Origin: Costus lasius
Taxonomy: Eukaryota; Streptophyta; Magnoliopsida; Zingiberales; Costaceae
Assembly: GCA_027563935.2 (NCBI GenBank)
Contig: CM050448.1
Location: 119,586,493-119,650,492 of the forward strand
Length of the DNA: 64,000 nucleotides
Direction: 5' to 3'
The position numbers were made by a program, and so were the translations under genes. The notes under the pieces are model-generated. The model did not search any database and was not told where the DNA came from. It saw only the letters and a program-made list of their open reading frames with translations. Positions 11,190 through 22,047 of the stretch are shown here, piece after piece. The first letter of the stretch is position 1. Every line of letters starts with the position of its first letter.

Positions 11190-12960
11190 CTTGCCTTTGA
11201 ACCCTTCCAGATGATATAATTGGTCGAAAAAGTATAGCGAATCAAACAAATATGCTTCTACTAAATCTTATGAGATTCGTGTCAAATTCTAACAAAGTTG
11301 TCTTCTTCAGCAGGTTTCTTGTAAAATGCAGCTCATTCTGCTTGTCTCTGCCAGATGTAACCTCTTGAAAGGATAAAATCAAGATTTCTCTTAGATTCCA
11401 ACTTGCACATTCGAAAAGATGCCAACTTTTCTAAAATCCCTTTCAGTAACCTGAACCAGCTTTTTTTGTATATATGAAAAAAAGAAACTGATCTTTCAAC
11501 CTCCTGTTTCCGACACCAAGAAATTACTGCGTTCCTCTAGAACCAAAATGGAAATCGGAAAGCGAGCATCCAACGAAGCGTCAAGTTAATTTTCTGCAGG
11601 GAGGAGAACGAAAAATCTTATCCTTCGTAGGCGCCGCCCCTCCTAAGCACTGAAACCCTATATTTACAAAAACATAGGGGCAGTATTTTGGGCAATGATC
11701 GGGGAATCCAACCTCGCCATGTGCCCTATTCACCGCCTTCTCTATGCCCTAAATTGACCGATTAGATAGATCGGCGGGATGCGTGGAATTGGAGAATAAC
11801 ATTTTGGAGACAACCCTAGGATCAGGTTCTCCGCAGGTGCGGTTACCTCCTTCATTTATGGTTCAATGCTGAATATTGGTGATATTCCATTTACTTTCCA
11901 AATAGGAATCAAAATATATATATTTAATAATTCATTTATCATATACATAAAAATATGTTCTTATTGTATGTTTTATGTATAATTATAAAAATCTAGTTTT
12001 CTTTTGTTAAATAAAAATATGATCTTGTTTGATATTTCCTAGATAAGCACTGTCTAAGAAAAACATTAAAGAAAAAATTAATTCTAATAAAAATTACTTC
12101 TGAATTAAAATTATTTTACTCATAACTAAGCTATTTTTAATATATATATACTTGATATTTTTTTAATACTTTATGAGTTTGGAATTTTAAATAAGTTGAT
12201 AAGATTAAACTATAGGTATGAGAATTTGAGTTTTCTTTTATCTAAATAATGAAAATGAAGATTATGTTTACAATTTCACTAATTGGTTCGGGTACCAAAC
12301 CCGTATAAACGGGTTTAGGTTTAGGGATATGGATACTCGGTACTTGATACCTATTTTTAATAAAAAATATAAATATATAATTTTTATTATTATAATATAA
12401 ATAATAATAAAATAATAATTATATAAATATCTATTACTATTTAAAATATAATAATAATAATAAATAGATATTATATAAATAAATTTTTTATTTTTATTTT
12501 ATAAAATAATATAATAAATAATTTAGTTTTTATTTAACTAGGTACCCGTTTAAATACCCGACCTGAGAACTCGGGTCAGGTTTGAGTAGCGGGTTCAGGT
12601 TTAGGGTGAAAGTATAGAAGTCAACCCTTTGCCACCCCTAATTATATATGTTTTTTTCACATTATTCTACCAAATTATTTTTAAAAATACTTTAATTTCA
12701 TTCTAAAATACTAGAATAAGAGTGGGACTTTATACAAAATAGTTTTGTTATCAAGAATTAATGTATTTGAACCTAATTATAAAACAATTAGATTGAGAGG
12801 GTAAACTAGAATTGATTTCATTAGCTATTCAAAATTATATTTTCCTAAATACAGGGACCAAAAGGTAAAACTAATGAAATGGTATACTCTAAAAAGCAGC
12901 TGATCGCTCTGTCTCAGCGCCAGCCTAAACTAGCGGAAGACTCTGGAAATTTGTCGCCTT
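11190..12960. other. ARID gene 5' region and AT-rich intergenic DNA
   Basis: The ARID leader probably runs to about 11600 and may include noncoding exons; telo-box-like AAACCCTA occurs near 11650. From about 11880 to 12880 the sequence is very AT-rich. No gene was seen. The block 12284-12600 is listed as an ACCCG-type repeat. Confidence 0.5.
12284..12610. repeat. ACCCG/CGGGT dispersed element with AT-rich core
   Basis: Both ends are rich in GGGTA/TACCC motifs (GGTTCGGGTACC, AACCCGTATAAACGGG, GGTACCCG, AACTCGGGTCAGG) around a core of almost pure A/T. Similar blocks occur at 50090-50575, 59170-59560 and 59810-60240. No coding capacity and no clear target-site duplication were found, so the class is undetermined. 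Confidence 0.45.
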
Positions 12961-14071
12961 TCAGTTACGAAGAGCATGGAGGCACTGAGAAGACTTAGCC
13001 CACAACTGTACGACCCGTGCAATCTGCCGCTGGCTTGTACGCGAGCGCACCAGAGTTCACATGCAAGCCTTCGGTGGTGTTTTGTTAAAAATCTTGGCGC
13101 ATTAGCGAATGGTTGGCTGCGAGTCGAGGCAGCAGGGATGAAGTCACGGGATTGGACAGCGAGATCGGGCAAAGTTGGGTGGTTGGTGGAGTTATTACCT
13201 AGAACAATCGAGGGCATATTCAAACAAAATTTGTGATTTCATTTTCCTCTCTCGGACAAATCATCGCGAGAAAGAATGGAATTTTGGATCGTGTTTTATT
13301 AAAAAGGGAAAAAAATCGGAAAGAGGGAAGAGACTAGGGTTTGATTTCTTCTTATTTTACTGCCTTCGTATCAGGGCATGGAGGTTTCCGGAGCGCTTTC
13401 ACCAAGGGGTTTGTGTTTTCACCTTTTTTTTTTCTAACCGAAGAAGAGTAATTTTCTTCCTCGGCTTCTCCGATATTTATGTATTTTTCTATTTTTTTTC
13501 CTCCAAAATTTGCTCTTTTTACAATGTTTTTGTGCGATTTTTCTGGAAAAAAGATGGAATTTTGGGAAATTTGGAAACGAGGTTGTGAAAATTTTCTGGT
13601 TTATGCGGTGGATCTTCACGTCCTTTAGGGTATTTGTTTAACTGCTTTAGTTTTTTTTCCCCCTCGTTTTACTCCTTTTTTTACCTCCCTCTTTGTTTTC
13701 TGTTTGTTTTCTACTGTTAAATTTCAGCTAGAGCTGTTGTTGCTGTCATTCTAGGGCAAAGATCGGCTTTTTAGATGAATTTATCGATTTTTTTCTTTTA
13801 CAATAGTAGTTCACCGTTTGTGTTTTCCAGTGCCGCACAGTAATTTTCGGTAGTAAAATTTGCAACTTCGAGCTGATCAGACTGCTATCATGTAGCACTT
13901 GGTCCAACTAGTGAAGGGCGAAATCCATTTATTTTTTTAAATTTTTATCTTGCCACTTTAGAACATTCTTCCATCTTAGCAACGTAGTGTTCTGAAGTTC
14001 TTCGAGTAACAGTTGTCGAACTAGAATCCTGATGGTGTGCTGTTTGGTTGTCCGGATCAGAGGTTGGAATT
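12961..14071 (+). promoter_or_regulatory. Promoter and long 5' leader region of AHL gene 1
   Basis: A more GC-balanced stretch (12900-13240) is followed by T-rich sequence up to the ATG at 14072, with AGGGTTTG near 13336. This fits a promoter, a noncoding first exon and a leader intron, as often seen in this family. An acceptor-like CAG lies just before the ATG (about 14060). The open frames here have no recognisable content. Confidence 0.4.
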
Positions 14072-17000
14072 ATGGCCGGTCGAGAAACCTTCGGCATCAG
14101 CATGCAAAATAATCCGGTGCAATCACAGTCCGCGATGCAGAGCATGCGACTGGCCTATGCACCCGACGGTACAGCGATTTACAAGCCCATAGGCAGCAGC
14201 TCTTCTCCTCCTCATCCGGCATTCCAAGGAGGAGGCGGAGCAGGGGTTGGGGGTGGAGTAAGCGGTGGAGCAGCTGATGCGACCTCCCCTACGATGCCAG
14301 TCCATGGCCTGAACATTAACGCTGGGGAGCCGGTGAAACGGAAGCGAGGCCGGCCGAGGAAGTATGGCCCTGATGGTACCGTGGCGCTTGCTCTGGCCCC
14401 TGTTTCTTCTGCGGCTCCAATGACGTCAGGATCTGCCGGGTTTTCACCGGCTTCAGGTGCCACAAACACAGCCTCGATAGATCCCACAAAGAAAGCAAGG
14501 GGCCGGCCACCGGGTTCTGGCAAAAAGATCCAGATGGCTGCTCTTGGTAACCTTAGCTTACCAGTTATTATTGCTTTAATGGAAAATTTTTCCTAGGCGA
14601 GGTCGTCGCCTAGGAATCTTAGGCGGAAGCAAATCCCACCGTAGATGTTGCTTTAAAATACGTGTCACACTCACCTATCAAAGTGTTGTTCAGGTTTGCA
14701 CGAGTTTTAAAGCAGCATCTACGGTACACACTTCTTCCGCTCGGCATTCCTAGGCGACGACCTCGCCTAGGAAATTTTCTCGCTTTAATACTATTAGATT
14801 CTCATTATGGCTGACACAGTCTACATGTCTATGATATTTGCAGTTCTAACCCAGAGTGTCCAGTTTTTGTAGTCAACCTCCGACTCAGACTGAAATTTGT
14901 GTTTAGTTTTGTTAGGAAACTTTAAAAATTAGGTCCGTTTGCTCTTCGGTTCAATACTAAAATTTTAGGATAAACTGAATAAATTAAAAATTTAATTATT
15001 ATTTCTTAATTTTATATAATATTTATTTGATAATATTTTATTTAAAATAAAAAATAATAAATGTAAAATATTGAAAAATCAAATTGGTTTAATTTTAACA
15101 AAAAACCAAATGGAACCCAAAATTTTTGGGTCAGTTTTGTTTTGGTTTTTGAAAATCTCAATTTGAAATTGCTTCAGAAAATTCATTGTAATTCTGGTTT
15201 GGTTTGGTTTTGTTCGGTTGGGCAAGTAGGCAACCCTAGTTTTAACATGGATAATTTCTCTTCTTATGTGAGTCTTTATTGGGGGCAAAAGTCCTGCATA
15301 GATGGAGTTATGCAGGGTTTGAAAACTCTTTTAATGTCTCAGCATGTACAGAAGGTTTATGATACTAAAGAATTACGTTTCTGGTCGATCTAGCAGTCAA
15401 GGAATGTCTTACCATAGAATTACACTTATACCCCTCCTTTCTCTTTTGACTAAAGTCTATAACATCAAAAAGATGCTTCATTTTTGTAGCCTAAAGTTTT
15501 AGTTGCTCATGTTCTTGAAACAGAGAAAGGACTTGGCCTTCTTTATTGAACAAGCAGCAGCCATGAACTAAAAATCATTACTTCTAAAGTGACATAGTAC
15601 TTGCGGTTAGTTAAAAAAACATGATATTTCTCTCTGTTCCTTGTTTGGTTATTAGCGTTAACTTGATTAGAAACAATTGTATTATTCTTTGACACGTATA
15701 ATGTTACTACATTTACTTTTATCTGAACAAAAATACTACTACATAGATTTCTATATTATCAGAAGTACTTTTGCAGTGTTTCAAATTTGATAATGCATCT
15801 GCCTTATAATTCTTTGTGATTATGTTGATTATTTCTGGTTGTTGATGATATATGGGTATTGAGATCTTGGGATTGGTTAGTTACTGCATTTTGTTGTTGA
15901 TTTATTCAACAAATTACTGCAGGATCTCCAGGGATTGGATTTACACCTCATGTAATTACAGTGAATACTGGAGAGGTATCTATGTATTTATGCACAATAA
16001 GTATGTTTTAGTTGGGGAAATAAAGAACCCATTAACGATTTTTTTAACTTGTTTTAGAGTTCTGTTTAATTTCTTGTTCTTTTTGCTAAAATTTCATTAT
16101 TCTTTGATGTGATAGCATCCTTTGTTCACTTCTTTTGGGTATACTTTCAATGATCTTTGGCTGGCCAAATTTGCATGATCTTGCTCACTTTCTTGAACCT
16201 GAACTCTTATTTCTATTCTCCAGTGTGATATCCATTGAGAAAGCCTCAAACATTGATGAGTTCATGGTAATTTGCAATTTCATGAATATGTGTTAATTGT
16301 AAATTTAAATTGTGTCAATATCTTTTCAGAATTGAATTGCATGCGTTCTCAGATTATTTGGTTGTTGATAATGTGTGTTCATTTACTCATACCTGTACAT
16401 AATACACGTACATGTACATATGTATATATTGATACATGCGTGTACATTAATGGATATATTACTTGCGTATGTTCATGCAAGCAGCACCTAGTGATGCTTG
16501 AAGCCTTGAACTTAGAATTAAGAAACCAATAAATATTAAGCTAAAAATATTAATGATTATGGAATGGGGAGAAGTAGGACGGAGAAGGTCATACACCCTA
16601 CACAGATTTGGCATACAAGCATCGCAACCAATTTTAGTGGAAGGCTACATGTTTCTAGGAATATTATACAAAAAGTAATTGAGTTGCGGTAAATTACTAA
16701 TATATAGTAAGATAAAAATATTAAAGGTTACGAGATAGGGAAACAAATAACGTAGAATATCATATACCCTACGGCCTACACAGATTAGTCATACAAGCCT
16801 TTCAACTAATTTAAGTAGAAGGCCACACTTCTATAGGATCACAGTTTAAAATAACCATCTATACCAAGCGATAAGCCCTATATGTGCAGTTTTGATTATA
16901 ACCCATTACCCCCCTTTTTATATTGAGTTATGCTATCAATATTATGATCAAAATATTTTATATTATAAAACAGCTTACTCTGTGTTGGTATTTTCTGAAC

Positions 17001-20000
17001 ATGCCAATCAATATATTGGGAATTATTGATCGAGTGATGTGCGGTATGTTGGGTTGCATCGATACTTCAAATCATGATAAAAACACTAGACTTATACAAA
17101 AACTATGAGTTGTTTTATGTTAAATTACCCATACACATTACACTAAAACCATTAATGATTATGTAATGGGGAGGTGTGGGATATAATGGCCATGCACCTT
17201 ACAAAGATTATGCATACAAGCATCCTAACCTATTTTAGTGGAAGGCCACACATTATAATAACAGTGCAATATGCAAAAAGGAGATGTTTTGTGCATACAA
17301 GCATCCTATCTATGTATATGTTCATTAATGGGGAGGTGTGGGATGTAATGGTCATGCACCTTACAAAGATTATGCATACAAGCATCCTAACCTATTTTAG
17401 TGGAAGGCCACACATTATAATAACAGTGCAATATGCAAAAAGGAGATGTTTTGTGCATACAAGCATCCTATCTATGTATATGTATGCATTTATATTCACA
17501 TATTTATGTACGCAAATGTATAAATATATATCTTAATGTGTATATTTATGCATGTATTTATTTTTATATGTTTTATATGTATGTATGTGTGTGTGCAATT
17601 TTTTTTTTGTTATCATGTATATTTCTGGATTTCCTTGGACAAAAATCTCATTCTGATTAGCCTTCTTTGCCACAAAAAGTAGGTGGCACAAATATCCAAA
17701 TTATTGTAAATCTCAGAAGCACATTGGTAATCTAAGCTGACCAGGTCAACCTTTGTAATACTGTATTCTCAGGAACAGTTTATCCAAGCTCTCTAAAGAT
17801 TTTCTTATTATAGCATTACATGTTCTCGTCTACCTTGAATGTAGTTTTTGTGCTTCATTGTGGCCTTTTATTTATCATTCTAAATTCTATATCCATTCTT
17901 TTCCCATTTTGTTTGTTTTCATTTTTCTGCAACCAATAAACATTTGCTCCGGCTGTTTCATATTTCTCACTGGTTTTTTCTTGTCGATTCTATTTTTCTG
18001 TAAATATGTTTCAGTTTATCCCTTCACCCCATTGAAAAGTATTAACTGGTTCAAAAATTTTTGCCTTATCTACTAGCCAGACAGTATATTCATAACCCTA
18101 TTGTATATGCTATCGACGCTGTCTAATTTTGGGAGTTATGGGCACCGAATCTGATTTTTTTTCTTCAGAAAATTTGGCCTAGTGGATTAAATGGTGCCTG
18201 GTGGATTAATGGAATCTGTCTAATTATGATTGTCTACATTGCAATGGAATGATGTTATTTAACCCACATTTAACTTACCAAATTGTTTGTTTATATGCTT
18301 ATTACTAGTTAGTTTGGCGAATTGTGGCATTGACATTTTTTTCCCTTTATGTACAAGTATTGAAATTGTCTTGGGTTTTAATGATTTCAATTGGAAACCA
18401 TGTGGGAATTATCAGAAGTTTTAAGACAATTTGCTCTTACTTAAGAGTTAGAAACCAGGATCCAGGAAAGCTTGATGTTGGTTCACAATTAGTCATATGA
18501 TATTTGAATTCTTATAAACCTTACAGATTATGATTTGATCACAAGCAATCTGTTTTAGTAGTAAAACGGCTGGATGTAAATCTTACATTATTGATAGGCT
18601 GTTGCTTGTATATGAACTATGAACTGTGAAGTGCTTGGGTTGGAGAAACTGGTCTTTGCTATCATTTCATTAAGGTGCCTTTGCTAAACAAACTCTACTA
18701 AAATTAGGCATTCCAGTTCTCAAGTTGGAGATCAGAAGCTCTTCCATGCACTTGTGATTTACAAACCACAATTTGCTGATTTTGATTCAGTTTATAATTT
18801 CAGGATGTATCATCAAAAATCATGTCATTTTCTCAAAACGGACGGCGTGCCATATGCATTCTTTCAGCAAATGGTGCTATATCTAATGTCACTCTTCGCC
18901 AGGCTGCAAGTTCTGGTGGATCCATAACCTATGAGGTTTCTACTTACCTTGTACAAAATAAGTTTTGCTTTCTTTCAGAAATCATTTTCCCATCTGAAAA
19001 ATTCATCGCATGGTCAATCTTAGTCCCTCCATCTAATCGCTTCATGAAGTTAATGCACATGCAGTATTGATTTTGTTGGATGTTACTTTTATCTAGTCAA
19101 AAGGCTTATTACTAATTCAGAAAACTACCGCGTTTTGGTTGGCCTTGGAAAAAGAATGAAGAAACCGATTTTACACTCAAATAAATATGAATCTTGTCTC
19201 TCATACGTTGTCAAGTTTGAATTCTTCTAGAATATCAATCATGTTTCCCCTATGGTACACCATTTTTATATTATATTAAATTAAAACTGCAGTGATTCTT
19301 GTTCATTCTATCCCAACGGTTGACATTCTTGTTTCAGGATGGTAGAATGTTTTTGGTTTCTTTCGTGGGTTCTTAAATATATTCCTGTCCACAGGGGAGA
19401 TTTGAAATATTATCATTATCTGGGTCATTTCTGCTCACTGAGAGCACTGGTCAGCGTAGTCGAACAGGTGGCCTGAGCATCTCATTGGCTGGTTCTGATG
19501 GACGCGTTTTAGGTGGTGGAGTGGCAGGACTTTTGACAGCCGCATCCCCTGTCCAGGTTAATTAGCATTGCGTGATAACTAAAGCTTTTCTTTTTTGCAT
19601 TGTCCTTGCCTTTTTTTTTTTATCTTGCATTATACTTGAAGCCTGCTGATGATCAATCTTACTGTTCCAAAATCATGTATTTGAGGCAGTCCTGGAGCAG
19701 ATATAAATTCATGGCCCGTAGGTTCTACCATGAATTTTTTTTATTCAAAGAGTAGAATTCCGTCTGTGTAAAACCCAAAGATTATAACTTCAGCCTACTT
19801 TGATTGCATCTGGTTTGTAGAACTAGTTGTTGATGATTACTAGCCGTCACGCCGCATGCCAGTCCATTTGCTTCCCTGAATGGTGAAATCATCCATCATC
19901 GCATATCATGGTTCTGCTTCTTCTAGAAGTCAAGCTTCCCTGTACATCATGAGATGAAAATCTTCACCTTTTCTTGATTAGTTGTTGTAGACCTTAACTG

Positions 20001-20524
20001 GATTTACTGATTTTTTTTTTCTTCCATGTGTCTGGTGTATTAATTCTTCTTGGCATCTTTGCTATCATCATTTTTTTAATGAAATCTATAATCTTTGAGT
20101 CAGATCCTGCTTGTACTTTGACAATTTTCCACCTGAAGCTATTTCACTTCTTGCATTGTTCCTTGGTTCTTTTCTGGTCATGCTAAAGATAACTGTTTGA
20201 TCTAGGTCCCTGGTGAGCTTGCATTGATCAGTCGTTTACAAGTTTTCCAGTGGCCGAGCACTTAATTAGTATTAATGATTCACACAGGTGGTTGTGGGTA
20301 GCTTTATCGCAAACGGGAAAAAGGATCCAAAGCAAAATACTGCTCTAGATTCTGCATCTGCACCTGGTAAGCCTGCTCCAGTTGGGATGTCTGGAGCCAG
20401 CAGTCCAACCTCACGAGGCACCCTGAGCGAATCCTCCGGTGGCCCTGGGAGCCCACTAAATCAGAGCGCCGGTGCCTTCAACAACAGCAATCTACCGGGC
20501 TTTTCTAATTTGCAATGGAAATAG
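14072..20524 (+). CDS. AT-hook motif nuclear-localized protein (AHL, two AT-hooks plus PPC domain), complete
   Basis: Plant AHL proteins bind the minor groove of AT-rich DNA through AT-hooks and oligomerise through the PPC/DUF296 domain to influence chromatin and transcription. Exons: 14072-14546, 15923-15975, 18804-18935, 19395-19556 and 20288-20524; phases agree, giving 352 residues. Exon 1 has a Gly-rich N-terminus, a first hook KRKRGRPRKYGPDG and a second hook KKARGRPPGSGKK. The PPC spans exons 2-5: FTPHVITVNTGE, DVSSKIMSFSQ, RAICILSANGAISNVTLRQ, GRFEILSLSGSFLLTE, GGGVAGLLTAASPVQVVVGSF. The tail has SESSGGPGSPLNQSAG, common in this family. Two hooks with this PPC core suggest a type II AHL. 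It heads a tandem pair with the gene at 22048. Confidence 0.93.
14581..14781. mobile_element. Foldback MITE in AHL1 intron 1 with 8-bp target-site duplication
   Basis: A 201-bp element whose two halves are inverted copies. The ends share the palindromic module CCTAGGCGAGGTCGTCGCC, and the inner arms share ACCGTAGATG and TGCTTTAAAA. It is flanked on both sides by the identical 8-mer GCTTTAAT (14573-14580 and 14782-14789), as expected for a hAT-type insertion. No coding capacity. Confidence 0.85.
16555..17489 (+). repeat. Four-copy array of a roughly 160-bp repeat in AHL1 intron 2
   Basis: Two nearly identical tandem copies with a 162-bp period (17166-17327 and 17328-17489) share ACCTTACAAAGATTATGC and TAGTGGAAGGCCACAC. 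Two diverged copies start near 16560 and 16730 (CATACACCCTACACAGATT; AGTAGAAGGCCACACTT). The reading frame through the tandem pair is a by-product of the repeat. AHL1 intron 2 as a whole runs 15976-18803. Confidence 0.8.
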
Positions 20525-22047
20525 CTTTGCTTCTTCTGGGACTACATGTAACCTTAGCTCTGCGCTAGTAGATTTCCCAAATGTATGGTTAGTTCTTATC
20601 AAAGAAGGATAAGAGTTGCTAGTGATTTCCCCATTCTATTTGATCTTTGCTGGGAATCAAATGTTTTAATGTAGTCCAACTCTCTGGATTCCTAGCACTG
20701 TGTTGTATTCTTGTTCCCATAATATTGTATGAACTTTTTCTTGTATGAAACTTTCTCTCTTGAGTGTCCAAGTAAGTACTAGTTATTTTGTTTCTCGATT
20801 TGAATTTGCTATTTTTAATCTTGAACTGGTAAATTATATTTTTAATATCTTAATTTCTTTATAAGTGGTGCAGGAAATTTTTGTTTCTCATGAGGTAGGT
20901 TTTATCATCAATACATTTTAGCTGATTATTGAATTATCAAAAAATAAATACTATTTTCGAAAATTGATTAACAAAAAAAATTTATGGAACAAATCAGCGA
21001 TGCCAAATTTATTAAAATGAATTTACTATTTTTTTTATAAACTTGATATTAATAATTTAATGAATTTTTAAAATAAAAAAAATTCATTAATGATCATTAT
21101 ACCATGCTTCAGTAAACCATATTACAAATCTATTTAACAATTTAAAATTAGATTAAAACGTTACGCACTTTAATGAATTTTTTTATAAAAAAAAACACGT
21201 TCCCATTTAAATCTCAATGTAAAAATTAAAAATGTATGTATTTATTATAAAATTAGCATGCGATTATATTTTTAAATCCAGCACATTAATTTATGTTAAA
21301 TTTGTAGGGGCGGCCTGGAATACTTTTTTCCACATTATTTTTCTTTTTCTTTTTACTCTCTTCTCCGGGGATTCTCCGGGCAATTTTTGTAGGGTTTTGG
21401 CGCTCTGCTAGCGCCTTCTTCGCCCGCCGGGGTCCTCCATTTTCGAAGGAATTTTTTTCCAGGATTTGTGCTTTTTTTTTTCCGGGGAGATTGAGGTGAA
21501 AGTTGGAAATCTTGATGAATTCACCTTCTAGATCTCGTAATTTCTCTTATTCTTTTTGTGTGAATTTAGATAGGAATCGATAGTTTTTGGTGTTTAGCCT
21601 TTTAAATAATTACCCGATATAAAGGTTTAAGATTCATATTCTTTATACTTTTACTTGAAAAATTGGCAATTACCCTTTTTGTGCCTTCAGTTGCTAGTAG
21701 TGAGGTGTTCTCCAGCAACGTTTTATACTACGATTTATTTGTTTTTTTCCCCAATTTTTCTCGTTCTTGTTTGGAGTTCCGTCGCTTTCCAGTAGATTTT
21801 TAAGAAGGAATATGTGTATATATATATTTTTTTTCTTTTTTATGTATATCAGCAGAAATATGTCATTTCAGTGTGATACTACATTCTTGGAAATCTTTTT
21901 TATTGTTCTTAATTGCCAAGGAAGATACGATAAAATCTTGATTTTTTTTTTTAAAAAAAATTTGCAGTCGAACTGGGTGTTGATACTCCTATATGAAGCT
22001 GAGGATCCGTGGCAGCTGGGCCTCAGCTTCCTCTCTTCAATGCGGAT
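20525..22047 (+). promoter_or_regulatory. Spacer between the AHL genes: AHL1 3' end, AT-rich DNA, AHL2 leader
   Basis: The AHL1 3' untranslated region occupies the first few hundred bases. AT-rich DNA follows to about 21300. A GC-richer patch (21360-21500) then looks like a first noncoding exon of AHL2, and a T-rich leader intron probably ends at TTTGCAG near 21967. An in-frame TGA at 22000 precludes an upstream coding extension in the AHL2 frame. Confidence 0.45.

Noticed and set aside
11815..11855. Resemblance to the 3' end of small-subunit rRNA (TCCGCAGGTGCGGTTACCTCC)
   Set aside because: Only about 20 bases, imperfect, and no further rRNA sequence on either side; treated as coincidence.
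12976..13236. 86-codon frame upstream of AHL1
   Set aside because: No recognisable motif, overlaps an equally long reverse frame, and lies in the probable promoter.
17174..17536. 120-codon frame with internal duplication
   Set aside because: Reads through the 162-bp tandem repeat in an AHL1 intron; no homology to a known protein.
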